Assembly (NCBI RefSeq): GCF_018860245.1
Contig: NZ_JAHKPD010000018.1
Coordinates: 453,206 to 517,205, forward strand
Direction of reading: 5' to 3'
DNA: 64,000 bases
Origin: Pseudotamlana agarivorans
GTDB taxonomy: Bacteria > Bacteroidota > Bacteroidia > Flavobacteriales > Flavobacteriaceae
A program made the position numbers and the translations under genes. The notes below the pieces were generated by a model. It had not been told where the DNA came from, did no database searches, and saw only the letters and a list, made by a program, of their open reading frames with translations. The stretch's first letter is position 1. Each line of letters starts with the position of its first letter. Of this stretch, positions 55,434 to 64,000 are shown piece after piece.

Positions 55434-58400
55434 TTATCTGGAGGAAAATTCATTAGGGGTACAATTATATAACGCTTTGAAGCATTTTATAAAGTAGGAA
55501 GGTGTATTAAAACCAACCTGGTAACCTATTTCAGAAACTGTTGCATCCGATTTTGTAAGTAAATCTTTGGCTAACTTTAAACGTTGTAAACGAATAAATT
55601 CACTTGTTGTACAACCAGATATGGCCTTAAGTTTCCTATGAAGTTGCGTGCGACTCATGGTCATATGTTCAGCAAATAGTTCGCTATTAAATTTGGAGTT
55701 TGTAATATGTGTATCAATAATCGATTGAAGTCGATTTAAAAAATCGGCTTCTGTCGAAGTAATGGCTAGTTTAGGGTTAATACGTAATGTTTTATTAAAA
55801 TGTTTATGGATTTGTTTTCTGTTTTCGATTAAATTTTCAACAATTATTTTGAGTTTTTCAGAATTAAAAGGTTTAGTGACATAGGCGTCGGCTCCAGTTT
55901 TTAAACCTTGAATTTCATTTTGATCTCCTACTTTAGCAGTTAATAGAATTACAGGGATATGACTCGTTATAGCATTGGTTTTAATGGAGTCACAAAGTTT
56001 TATACCGTTACTTACAGGCATCATTATATCACTAATAACGATATCAGGATTAAATTCTAGTACTTTCTTAAGACCTTCTTCTCCATTACTGGCTTGATAA
56101 ATTTGATAGGCATCACTAAATAACATCTTTATGAAATCAAGAATATCTTCTTCATCTTCAACAATTAGTAATTGTGGTTTTGCTTTTGATGTTTTAGGGC
56201 TAATTTCATACTGAAGCAATGAATCTATAGGTTTTTCTATAGCCATTGAGCTAATAATTTCATCCGGGTTAAATGCATTTTCAATAATAGGGAGAGAAAC
56301 TGAAAATTGAATATGATTATTTCCTAGATTATTTGCGACAATAGTACCTTTAGATAGGGTTACGAGATCGCGTACTAAGGCCAAGCCAACACCTACGCCA
56401 TCAGACATTTCGTTATCTTGATAAAACCGTTGAAAAAGTTTGCTTAAATCTTTTCCTTCAACATGATTGCTTGTATTTATAATAGATAATACTAAAAATC
56501 CTTCTTGTCTTCTAGCTTCAAAAATAATGGCACTATTACCTGTGGTATATTTAATAGCATTAGAGAATAAGTTTGCACATATTTTTTCAATAATATCAGG
56601 ATCAAACCATGCGTTGTTTATGTGATCAATTTTCGAGTTTATTTTTAAATCCTTTTTGTTGGCACTGTACTGAAAAGCATTTACAAGCTGTTTTAGTAAA
56701 AGACTCAAATTGCCTTGTGATACTTTTAACTTTATTTGTCCAGATTCAATCATGGAAAGATTAAGCATTTGATTCACGAGGTTTAAGAGTCTGTTCGCAT
56801 TTTGTTTAACTAAATTGAGTTCCTTTTTATCCTTACTAGATAAATTTGTTTTGTTTAATTGATTATCTACAGGACCTAATATTAGAGTTAACGGAGTGCG
56901 AATTTCGTGGGAAATATTGGTGTAAAGTTGCGTTTTATATTCGTCTAATTTTTTTAAACGATTGGTTTCTGCATTTTCAAAATTTAATTGGAGTTTCATA
57001 TTCCAACGTAGTTTGGCATAGTAGTAAATGATGTAACATAGTAGAATAAATATTATATTATATAAAAGTATGGCGTAACCATTTAAGTACCAGGGTTTTT
57101 TTATTTCAAAACGATATCGAGCAGGTTCATTATTCCACACACCGTCATAATTGCTAGAAATAACTTCAAAGGTGTAATGTTCTGGTGGCAAGTTTGTGTA
57201 ATGAGCTATATTGATGTTTTTTGAATCAACCCAATCTTCATCATGATTATTTAGCTTGTATTTAAAAGTACTTTTTTCTGGTAAAGAAAAATGGAGACTC
57301 GAAAATGTAAATGTTATGGTGTTTTCATTATGTTTTAATTGATCATTTTTAACCATTTCACGATTTTCAGAAAAAACTTCAAAGGATGAAATTATGGTTT
57401 TCGGTTTTACGGCATTATAAGTGATTTGCTCTGGATTGAACCAGTTAATGCCTTCTAATCCTCCGAAAATTAAGGTGCCATCTTCAGATTTATGGTAAGC
57501 CCCCGTATTGAATTCAGTGCCTTGTAAACCAGCATCGGCACTAAAATTTTCAAATGCATCTGTTTTTTTTGATGGCGTGAATTTAGAAATACCATTATTG
57601 GTGCTTAACCATAAATTGTGATTGTTGTCTGGTAAAACTCCATAAACCACTTGGTTGGGGAGCCCGTCTTGTTGGGTGTAAACCAGGGCTTTATTGTTTG
57701 CCGTATTATATTTTATTAACCCCGAACCATTAGTACCTACCCAAAGGGTGTCACCTTGGATTAATAGGGACTTTATCTTGTAATTTAATTTTGAAATTTT
57801 ATTAGCTTGGTTTGTTTTGTAATTTAAACGATAAACACCAGCGTTATCTGCACCTAACCACAGTATGCTATCATTTTGCTTAACTAATGCACGTATATTA
57901 TTTGTAGGAAGGTTTGAATTACTTTGGTTATAAGTTTTTATGATACCTTTATTTTTTTCATATAGTAAAAGTCCATGCTGTTCAGTGCTTAGCCAACGTT
58001 TATCACGGGTTTCTGCAACTATATTCCAAATAGTAAGATCTGGTAAATTAGGGGGACTAATAAAATCTCCTGAAGCGTTTAAAATGTTAAGACCATTTAC
58101 TTGATGCCCTATCCACAGTTCTTTGTCAAAATAATTGAGGCTAATAATTCTGTTTGTTAAAAGGGAAGAGTTTTTGGTGGTAAAAGTTTTGTAGGTATTA
58201 TGTTTTAAATTAAAACGTGTCAGACCCGAGCTATAAGTTCCTATCCAAATATTATTTTTGGAATCGTCACAAAGCGATCTTACCATATCGACATTTGTGG
58301 TTTTAGGTACTTGATTATTAGTTAAAATATTAAATTTGATTAGATATTCGTCATAATAATTAGCTCCAGTACCATCAGATCCACACCAAATTACTCCAGT

Positions 58401-59366
58401 GTTATCCTCAAATAAGGATAGCATGTCATTATACTGAATGGCAAATGGATTAGGCTTATTTGCTGTAAAATTCTTAACTTCCTGTGTTTCTTTATTTATT
58501 ACGTAAATGCCAGACCCGTAAGTAGCTACCCATAAAAGGTTTTTACGATCAACTAATAAGTCTTCAATATTTAAGTCATTTGGTAGTTTGTTATGCCGAA
58601 ATTTTTGAAATTCATTTGATTGTGGCGTTTTATAAAACAAACCATCTCCATAGGAGCCTAGCCAAATAGTACCATCTTTTGAAACCTCTAATGTGCTGTA
58701 ATTGGTTGATTTGCTATTTTTTATGGTTGTTTTTTTTAAGATTGATTTATTTGAATAACTAAAGACACCTTCTGAGGTTGCCAGAAATAAATCTGATTCG
58801 GTTTCTAAAAAACTGTAAACCGTATGGTTTATTATTAGTGCGTCTAGTATTTGTGTGGTTTTGTTTGTTTTAAAATCTAACTTTAAAACACCGTGATTAT
58901 ATGTGCCTAGATAGATATTTAATTGTTTATCTTGGTAAATGGAACAGATTTCAAATGGTGTTTTAATAGGAGTGAAATCATCTAATTTGGGGTTATAACG
59001 TTCTAATTGTCCGCCATGGGTGATTATCCAAAGTCTGTTTTGCTTGTCTATATAAACCAGGCCTAATTTGCTAAATGTAGATCTTGTAATATTTTCAAAC
59101 TGTTTCTTATAGTGCTTAAATTTTCTTCCGTCGTACTTATTTAAACCATCTTGAGTAGCCATCCAAAGGTAGCCAATACTATCTTGAGCAATACTTATAA
59201 CACAGTTTTGGGATAAACCATCTTCAATAGTGAGTGTTTTAAAAGCGAATTGCTTTTGAAGTGAATTTTTATTGGCTGTATCTTGGCATATCCCATTCAT
59301 GGAATACAGTATAGTGTATACTAAAATATAGCATGGAATTTTAGTATGTGGTATTGCTAAATTCAA
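55434..59366 (-). CDS. Hybrid two-component system (HTCS) sensor-regulator with AraC-type HTH
   Basis: The product has 1310 residues. A signal-like N-terminus precedes about 640 residues of repeated propeller units (YLWMATQDGLNKYDGRKF, IWLGSYGDGLF, LWVGTNGSGLIKYN, NHNLWLSTNNGISKF), then a Y_Y_Y domain (about 685-755) and one membrane helix (about 765-787). HisKA has H820 in NISHEIRTPLTLILG; the HATPase (about 925-1035) ends GVGVGLALVRDLV. The receiver has D1113 in ISDIMMPVSNG, and the AraC-type HTH fills about 1205-1310. It senses a periplasmic ligand and switches target genes. No SusCD or glycan-hydrolase genes lie beside it, so its target is remote or the gene is an orphan. Confidence 0.96.
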   Translation of the reverse strand: MNLAIPHTKIPCYILVYTILYSMNGICQDTANKNSLQKQFAFKTLTIEDGLSQNCVISIAQDSIGYLWMATQDGLNKYDGRKFKHYKKQFENITRSTFSKLGLVYIDKQNRLWIITHGGQLERYNPKLDDFTPIKTPFEICSIYQDKQLNIYLGTYNHGVLKLDFKTNKTTQILDALIINHTVYSFLETESDLFLATSEGVFSYSNKSILKKTTIKNSKSTNYSTLEVSKDGTIWLGSYGDGLFYKTPQSNEFQKFRHNKLPNDLNIEDLLVDRKNLLWVATYGSGIYVINKETQEVKNFTANKPNPFAIQYNDMLSLFEDNTGVIWCGSDGTGANYYDEYLIKFNILTNNQVPKTTNVDMVRSLCDDSKNNIWIGTYSSGLTRFNLKHNTYKTFTTKNSSLLTNRIISLNYFDKELWIGHQVNGLNILNASGDFISPPNLPDLTIWNIVAETRDKRWLSTEQHGLLLYEKNKGIIKTYNQSNSNLPTNNIRALVKQNDSILWLGADNAGVYRLNYKTNQANKISKLNYKIKSLLIQGDTLWVGTNGSGLIKYNTANNKALVYTQQDGLPNQVVYGVLPDNNHNLWLSTNNGISKFTPSKKTDAFENFSADAGLQGTEFNTGAYHKSEDGTLIFGGLEGINWFNPEQITYNAVKPKTIISSFEVFSENREMVKNDQLKHNENTITFTFSSLHFSLPEKSTFKYKLNNHDEDWVDSKNINIAHYTNLPPEHYTFEVISSNYDGVWNNEPARYRFEIKKPWYLNGYAILLYNIIFILLCYIIYYYAKLRWNMKLQLNFENAETNRLKKLDEYKTQLYTNISHEIRTPLTLILGPVDNQLNKTNLSSKDKKELNLVKQNANRLLNLVNQMLNLSMIESGQIKLKVSQGNLSLLLKQLVNAFQYSANKKDLKINSKIDHINNAWFDPDIIEKICANLFSNAIKYTTGNSAIIFEARRQEGFLVLSIINTSNHVEGKDLSKLFQRFYQDNEMSDGVGVGLALVRDLVTLSKGTIVANNLGNNHIQFSVSLPIIENAFNPDEIISSMAIEKPIDSLLQYEISPKTSKAKPQLLIVEDEEDILDFIKMLFSDAYQIYQASNGEEGLKKVLEFNPDIVISDIMMPVSNGIKLCDSIKTNAITSHIPVILLTAKVGDQNEIQGLKTGADAYVTKPFNSEKLKIIVENLIENRKQIHKHFNKTLRINPKLAITSTEADFLNRLQSIIDTHITNSKFNSELFAEHMTMSRTQLHRKLKAISGCTTSEFIRLQRLKLAKDLLTKSDATVSEIGYQVGFNTPSYFIKCFKALYNCTPNEFSSR

Positions 59367-59514
59367 TAGTACTTATTAATTACATAGGCATAGGTTTGAT
59401 TTATAGGGGCTTGGGGAAATGGTGAATTGAATTTAATAAATTATTATGACATAATTGATTTATTTTAAACCTGATATTTTACTATCTTCAATTTCTGAAT
59501 TTTTAAAACACTTA

Positions 59515-61959
59515 ATGTTAGTAAATAAAGAGTTAGAATTGGTATGGTCGTTTGTTAATAATACAAACCGATCCATATTTTTAACAGGAAAAGCAGGGAC
59601 GGGGAAAACCACATTTTTACATCGTCTAAAAAGGGAAAGCCTAAAACGGTTGGTGGTAGTCGCGCCAACAGGAGTTGCAGCCATAAATGCTAAAGGTGTT
59701 ACGATTCATTCGTTCTTTCAAATGCCTTTCGGTCCAATATTACCAGAAACCGAAATAAATAAATCACAAGGTTTTAATAGAAGGTTCACCAAAACAAAAA
59801 TTAACATTATTAAGTCGATGGACTTATTAGTGATCGATGAAATTAGTATGGTACGTGCAGATTTGCTTGATGGTATCGATAAAACGCTGCGTCGTTTTAG
59901 AAATAAAGAAAAAGTTTTTGGAGGGGTACAAGTTTTAATGATTGGTGATCTTCAGCAGCTTTCACCCGTGGTTAAAGAACAGGAGTGGGAATTGCTAAAA
60001 CCACATTACAAAAACGCTTTCTTTTTCAGTAGCCATGCTTATGCACAATGCCAGGCTATTTGTGTCGAATTGAAGCATATTTATCGCCAAGAGAATCCCA
60101 CCTTTATTCAAATTTTAAATGAAATAAGAAACAATGCCTTAACCGAAGCATCGGCTACAGAGCTTAATAAACGTTACATTCCTGATTTTGTAGCTAAACC
60201 AGATGCAGGATATATTTCGCTCACCACACATAATAATAAAGCCGAAGCTACCAATAAGCGCGAATTAGATAAATTAACCACAAAAATATTTACCTATAAA
60301 GCAGAGGTTGAAGGGAAGTTTCCTGAGTACGCATATCCAAATAATGAATCTTTAGATTTGAAAGTTGGGGCTCAGGTGATGTTTGTTAAGAATGATAGCG
60401 ATCCTGAAAAACGTTATTTTAATGGGAAAATAGGTAAAGTGGTGTTTTTAGAAAAGGATGAGGTCGTAGTACATTGTCCGGAAGATGATTTTAATATTGA
60501 AGTCAAACCCGAAACTTGGGAAAATATCAATTATACTGTTGATAAGGACACTAAGGCCATTTCAGAGGAAAGAATAGGGGCTTATAAGCAAATGCCACTG
60601 CGTTTGGCTTGGTCTATAACCATTCATAAAAGTCAGGGGTTAACCTTTGAAAAGGCAATAATTGACGCACAGGGGGCTTTTGCTCACGGACAAACTTATG
60701 TGGCTTTAAGTCGTTGTAAATCTTTGGAAGGTTTGGTGTTAAAAAGTAAAATTCATTCCAGCCAAATTATTAGCGATATTAATGTTATTACATTTAATGA
60801 AAATGCTGAACAGAATGCACCAGATGAAGCAGAGTTAGAGGCTTCTAAAAAACGATTTCAGTTGGATTTAATACACGAGATTTTCGATTATTATGCCCTT
60901 TTATACCCGGTAAATCGTATTCTCGATATCTATTATAAAAACAGAACCATTATTGAAGGTAAAGTTGAAGAGACTTTCCTTCCAATAAAAGATAAACTGG
61001 CAAACTTTTTAAAAGTGAGTAACGGTTTTAGGGTTCAGCTCAAGCAAATTTCGGAAGAAGAAGGTTTGCCAGAATCTAGTGCTCTGTTACAAGAACGTTT
61101 TAAAAAAGCCATTGTTTATTTTCTATCTGAAATCGAAAACGATTTTATTGTACCGCTTAAAAATTTTGGATTTACTACCGATAATCAAGCGGTTGGAAGT
61201 GATATTACTAAGTTTTTAGACGCCTTTGAAGAATTGTTGGCTATAAAACAATTGTATTTGAAGAACTTAGAAAAAGGGTTTAATACCTTAAAGTTTTTAG
61301 AACTACGCGCCAAAGCTGTTTTTCAAGCTAAAGATAAACCTAAAAAATCTAGAAAATCTGTAGCCAACGGTACGAGTCATGTGGAGTTGTTTGAACTGCT
61401 TCGTGTGCTTAGAAATGACATTGCAGAAGATAAAGGCTTGGTCCATTTTCAAGTATTTACACAGAAGGCACTTTACGAAATGTGTGAAACACTACCTACC
61501 AACAAAAACGAGTTGCTTGAAGTTAATGGTATGGGGAAAACCCGTGTTGAAAAATACGGAGGTGCTATCCTAAAAGTAATTCGTGATTATTGCGATGAAA
61601 ATGATTTGGAGGTCGCAGAAGATCTGGCCATAGCATTTTCAGAAAAGAAACCTAGAAAGAAAGGGGACACCAAAAAGGAGTCCCTACAATTGTATCAATC
61701 AGGTAAGACCGTAAAAGAAATAGCAGACCATCGCGAGTTAAATGAAAATACTATTCTTGGGCACTTGTCAAGTTTTTTACCAACTGGAGAGGTGAAATTA
61801 TTCGACATTATTTCCGAAGAAAACTATAAGGAATTGAAGAAAATAATACCTAAAACTACTTTTGAGAATTTATCTGACTTGAAGAATCAATTGGATGAAA
61901 AGTATTCTTATGCTGAGTTACGAATTGTATTGGGGGATTTAGAAACTGCTAAAAATTAA
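59515..61959 (+). CDS. PIF1-type DNA helicase with HRDC and C-terminal HTH domains
   Basis: The ATG at 59515 is preferred (MLVNKELELVWSFVNNT); the frame extends 20 codons upstream over a possible -7-like TATCTTCA. The product has 814 residues. Walker A is LTGKAGTGKTTFLHRL near residue 23, Walker B is LVIDEISMVRADLLDG, and ITIHKSQGLTFEKAIID near 375 marks the UvrD-C-like second half. An HRDC domain near 640-715 has LFELLRVLRNDIA and LLEVNGMGKTRVEKYG. A C-terminal HTH_40-type part has YQSGKTVKEIADHREL. The last two parts are RecQ-like, giving a helicase with a PIF1 motor and RecQ tail. It likely unwinds forked or structured DNA. Confidence 0.9.
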   Translation: MLVNKELELVWSFVNNTNRSIFLTGKAGTGKTTFLHRLKRESLKRLVVVAPTGVAAINAKGVTIHSFFQMPFGPILPETEINKSQGFNRRFTKTKINIIKSMDLLVIDEISMVRADLLDGIDKTLRRFRNKEKVFGGVQVLMIGDLQQLSPVVKEQEWELLKPHYKNAFFFSSHAYAQCQAICVELKHIYRQENPTFIQILNEIRNNALTEASATELNKRYIPDFVAKPDAGYISLTTHNNKAEATNKRELDKLTTKIFTYKAEVEGKFPEYAYPNNESLDLKVGAQVMFVKNDSDPEKRYFNGKIGKVVFLEKDEVVVHCPEDDFNIEVKPETWENINYTVDKDTKAISEERIGAYKQMPLRLAWSITIHKSQGLTFEKAIIDAQGAFAHGQTYVALSRCKSLEGLVLKSKIHSSQIISDINVITFNENAEQNAPDEAELEASKKRFQLDLIHEIFDYYALLYPVNRILDIYYKNRTIIEGKVEETFLPIKDKLANFLKVSNGFRVQLKQISEEEGLPESSALLQERFKKAIVYFLSEIENDFIVPLKNFGFTTDNQAVGSDITKFLDAFEELLAIKQLYLKNLEKGFNTLKFLELRAKAVFQAKDKPKKSRKSVANGTSHVELFELLRVLRNDIAEDKGLVHFQVFTQKALYEMCETLPTNKNELLEVNGMGKTRVEKYGGAILKVIRDYCDENDLEVAEDLAIAFSEKKPRKKGDTKKESLQLYQSGKTVKEIADHRELNENTILGHLSSFLPTGEVKLFDIISEENYKELKKIIPKTTFENLSDLKNQLDEKYSYAELRIVLGDLETAKN

Positions 61960-62020
61960 GTAGATTAAGTGTTGATATAAACATGTATTGATTCAAAATA
62001 ATTTATCTAAATTAGTAGTC

Positions 62021-62521
62021 ATGGATGTCATTACAAAATCAGTTTTAAAGACCTTAGAAAATGTTGAGGTTGTTTTAAAAAATCTAACCAATGAAAACTA
62101 CTCAAACGCTTCAGTTGGTCCTTATTATTCTTCTGTAGGTTCTCATATTAGGCATATATTAGATTATTATATGTGTATTTTGTATAAAAATGACGCAGGA
62201 GTTGTCGATTTAACTGCTAGACGACGTCAAGTGGCGGTGGAAGAGAATGGTGTGATTGCTTTAGATTATTATGAGACCATAAAGGAAACCTTAGTTTCAA
62301 GTCGGTTACCATTAAATAACAGAGTTGTTGTGGTAGACGATTTGGGTTTAGGACCAATGGAATTAGATTACACTTATGCGGCACTTTTATCTCAGGCTAA
62401 CAGTCATACCGTGCATCATTTTGCCATTATAAACTATATTCTAGCAAGTTTGAATATAGATATTTCAGAATCTAATTTTGGATATAACCCATCTACACCA
62501 AAATATAAAAAGGCTGAATAG
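62021..62521 (+). CDS. DinB-like putative metal-dependent protein
   Basis: The ATG at 62021 is preferred over a TTG 33 bp upstream. The product has 166 residues. It has the four-helix DinB-fold layout with histidines placed as a metal triad: SSVGSHIRHILDYY near residue 40 and SQANSHTVHHFAIINYIL near 130. DARRR-like TARRRQVAVEE follows the first helix. DinB-fold enzymes include thiol-dependent transferases, but the activity here is unknown. It follows the helicase gene by 61 bp and converges on the DUF6095 gene. Confidence 0.72.
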   Translation: MDVITKSVLKTLENVEVVLKNLTNENYSNASVGPYYSSVGSHIRHILDYYMCILYKNDAGVVDLTARRRQVAVEENGVIALDYYETIKETLVSSRLPLNNRVVVVDDLGLGPMELDYTYAALLSQANSHTVHHFAIINYILASLNIDISESNFGYNPSTPKYKKAE

Positions 62522-62523
62522 TT

Positions 62524-62754
62524 TTACTTCTTAAACATACTATCCATGATGGTTTTCAAACCTTTAAAAACCATAAATACAGCCATAGCACAAACAGCAC
62601 ATCCAATAATTAAAAGTGGATAATAATAAGGTGATTCTGGTTTGCTGTATGCAAAACTTAATAATATAGGTCCCATAAAAAGAGTTAACACAGAAAATAT
62701 TAAAATTTTAATCCCTTTAAATAATACGGTTTTGTCTGTTCTATTTTCTTCCAT
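62524..62754 (-). CDS. DUF6095 family small membrane protein
   Basis: The product has 76 residues. Two membrane helices are LIFSVLTLFMGPILLSFAY (about 17-35) and YPLLIIGCAVCAMAVFMVF (about 44-63), with a short periplasmic or cytoplasmic loop between them (SKPESPYYY). The family is limited to Bacteroidota and its role is unknown. It overlaps the murQ end by 14 bp on the same strand, so it is translationally coupled to it. An amino-sugar-related role is a guess. Confidence 0.85.
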   Translation of the reverse strand: MEENRTDKTVLFKGIKILIFSVLTLFMGPILLSFAYSKPESPYYYPLLIIGCAVCAMAVFMVFKGLKTIMDSMFKK

Positions 62755-63562
62755 TGGTATAATTTTTAATAGCGTTTCTAACGCTTTTATATTCGGTTAA
62801 AAGTGCTGAAGCTGTTTCGGTAGATACATCAATTTCATTCATGATCATGCGAATACCACGATCTACAAGTTTATTGTTACTCAGCTGCATGTCAACCATT
62901 TTATTTCCTTTAACATGACCTAATTGAATCATGCTTGCAGTAGAAATCATGTTTAGCACCAATTTTTGAGCCGTTCCTGCTTTCATTCTAGAACTTCCTG
63001 TAACAAATTCCGGACCAACAACAACATCTATAGGGAATTGTGCAGTTTGCGATAACGGGCTATCTTGGTTACAAGAAATACTACCTGTTATGATGTTATT
63101 TTTATTGCATGTTTCTAAAGCAGAAATCACGTATGGTGTCGTTCCTGAAGCAGCAATACCAACTACAACATCATTTTTACTGATGTTATAATCTTGTAAA
63201 TCTTTCCAACCTTGAGTTACTGAATCTTCAGCAAATTCTACAGCTTTTCTAATAGCCGAATCACCACCAGCAATAATCCCAATAACCAAATCGAAAGGTA
63301 CGCCAAATGTAGGTGGACATTCCGAAGCATCGACAATACCCAAACGTCCGCTTGTTCCAGCGCCCATGTAAAATAGTCGTCCGCCAACTTTAAGTTTTTC
63401 AACAATCTGAAAAACCAAGGCTTCAATTTGTGGTAAAGCTTTTTCGATGGCGGCAGGAACGCTTTTATCTTCCTTATTTATGTTTTGTAGTAATTCTGAA
63501 ACCGACATCTTTTCCAGATGATTGTGATTAGAATCTTGCTCGGTTGTTTTTATAAAACTCAT
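62741..63562 (-). CDS. murQ: N-acetylmuramic acid 6-phosphate etherase
   Basis: The product has 273 residues. The SIS-type sugar-binding motif lies in RLFYMGAGTSGRLGIVDASE near residue 65, then GVPFDLVIGIIAGGD and GIAASGTTPYVISAL near 135, and the typical GSSRMKAGTAQKLVLNM near 195. It splits the D-lactyl ether of MurNAc-6-P so that the sugar can re-enter metabolism, in peptidoglycan recycling. Its -7 box ends 4 nt before the ATG. It is linked to the DUF6095 gene by a 14-bp overlap. Confidence 0.97.
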   Translation of the reverse strand: MSFIKTTEQDSNHNHLEKMSVSELLQNINKEDKSVPAAIEKALPQIEALVFQIVEKLKVGGRLFYMGAGTSGRLGIVDASECPPTFGVPFDLVIGIIAGGDSAIRKAVEFAEDSVTQGWKDLQDYNISKNDVVVGIAASGTTPYVISALETCNKNNIITGSISCNQDSPLSQTAQFPIDVVVGPEFVTGSSRMKAGTAQKLVLNMISTASMIQLGHVKGNKMVDMQLSNNKLVDRGIRMIMNEIDVSTETASALLTEYKSVRNAIKNYTNGRK

Positions 63563-63566
63563 GCTT

Positions 63567-63600
63567 CAAAAATACGTTTTTTTTAGTTTGAAAAGGCAAA
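63567..63600 (-). promoter_or_regulatory. Promoter of murQ (TTTG-N22-TATTTTTG), 4 nt before the ATG
   Basis: On the minus strand TTTG at 63600-63597 and TATTTTTG at 63574-63567 are 22 nt apart, within the Bacteroidota range, and only AAGC separates the -7 box from the murQ ATG. The transcript would be leaderless. Confidence 0.65.
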
Positions 63601-63683
63601 TGGGAGGCTACTTTGCTGTGTTCTTATGTTAATGTTGGTTTGATAATTTAAAAAATAAAGGTCTGAATTTGATAGTATGGTAT

Positions 63684-63713
63684 AAAAAAAGCCCCTTAAA
63701 ATAAGGAGCTTTT
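63684..63713 (-). terminator. Intrinsic terminator of the isocitrate dehydrogenase gene
   Basis: On the minus strand AAAGCTCCTTA pairs with TAAGGGGCTTT with one G-T wobble, and seven T residues follow. It lies about 22 bp past the stop at 63735. Confidence 0.85.
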
Positions 63714-63734
63714 GTATATCTATAAAAAAATAAA

Positions 63735-64000
63735 TTATTCTATAATAGTATTGAAAGTAGCACTAGGTCTCATAACCTTGCTAACTAAAGTTTCATTTGG
63801 TTCGTAGTACCCTCCAATATCTGTTGCACTACCTTGAATATCATTTAATTCAGCAACAATTTTAGATTCATTTGCAGCTAATTGCTCTGCTAAAGGAGCA
63901 AATTCAGCTTTTAAATCGGCATCAACATTCTGATTAGCTAATTCTTGAGCCCAGTAAAGCGCTAAGTAAAAATGACTTCCTCTATTGTCTAACTCTCCAG
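63735..64000 (-). CDS. icd: NADP-dependent isocitrate dehydrogenase, monomeric type (C-terminus only)
   Basis: The frame runs from the window edge to the stop at 63735-63737, about 88 residues. [19 protein letters not shown] and [22 protein letters not shown] match the C-terminal segment of the monomeric (about 740-residue) isocitrate dehydrogenase family, not the dimeric type. The start and most of the enzyme are outside the window. It oxidises isocitrate to 2-oxoglutarate with NADP. It is followed by its own terminator and is separate from murQ. Confidence 0.93.
   Translation of the reverse strand, partial: GELDNRGSHFYLALYWAQELANQNVDADLKAEFAPLAEQLAANESKIVAELNDIQGSATDIGGYYEPNETLVSKVMRPSATFNTIIE

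Overview
The window is a piece of an AT-rich chromosome from a member of the Flavobacteriaceae (phylum Bacteroidota). Four things support this. Secreted proteins carry type IX secretion (T9SS) type B tails and choice-of-anchor L domains. There is a 1310-residue hybrid two-component regulator of the Bacteroidota type. Several Bacteroidota-restricted families are present (DUF5606, DUF4835, DUF6095, DUF6913-like). Promoters match the Bacteroidota -7 element TAnnTTTG, and recognisable Shine-Dalgarno sequences are generally absent. No phage, insertion sequence, CRISPR array or rRNA operon was seen. Most of the window is ordinary, densely packed core chromosome.

Layout. 1-6560 (minus): two large secreted T9SS-type proteins, the first cut by the window edge, then an ABC exporter pair. 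6684-11642: a protein with kinase-like motifs, a pRiA4b ORF-3-like protein, heme A synthase, the CCA-adding enzyme and TsaC. A strong interspersed-repeat-like hairpin lies at 9437-9501. 12128-18693: a secreted triple-repeat protein, then a surface-glycan (LPS/LOS-type) locus with a pyruvyl-transferase-like protein, four glycosyltransferases and a WaaP/Kdo-kinase-like protein. 18763-26590: DapD, a small secreted protein, RuvX, peptide deformylase, DUF5606, a TlpA thioredoxin, tRNA-Leu(GAG), a coiled-coil membrane protein, a long-form GAPDH and an HtrA protease.

26785-33310: dapF-GNAT-mltG, a lysozyme-like protein, then the dnaA-phosphatase-RsmI-like group, whose last gene has an 8-bp tandem repeat and a 15-A tract in front of its start codon. 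33495-39975: thioesterase, YigZ, HAD phosphatase, RibD, LEA-type lipoprotein, GNAT, PrmC and LigA. 40058-42487: a YhhN-like membrane protein and a 5'-nucleotidase split into two genes. 42546-54935: a long plus-strand run with dapA, bamD, omega subunit, coaBC, DUF4835, recN, fabI, a glycosyltransferase, a YbbR-domain protein, coaE and an RprX/RprY-like histidine kinase and response regulator. 55193-64000: an unannotated 46-residue mini-gene behind an orphan hybrid sensor regulator, a PIF1-type helicase with HRDC and HTH tails, a DinB-like protein, DUF6095, MurQ and the C-terminus of monomeric isocitrate dehydrogenase.

Together the genes cover cell-envelope building and turnover (DapA/D/F, MltG, lysozyme-like, MurQ, BamD, LOS locus), coenzyme A synthesis (CoaBC, CoaE), tRNA maturation and modification (Cca, TsaC), DNA maintenance (DnaA, LigA, RecN, RuvX, helicase) and protein secretion. 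The less ordinary items are the 46-residue gene with a T9SS-tail-like sequence, the triple-repeat secreted protein, the kinase-like protein at 6684, the repeat-loaded leader of the RsmI-like gene, and three genes whose -7 promoter box ends exactly 4 nt before the ATG, implying leaderless transcripts. I found no clearly new multi-gene system.
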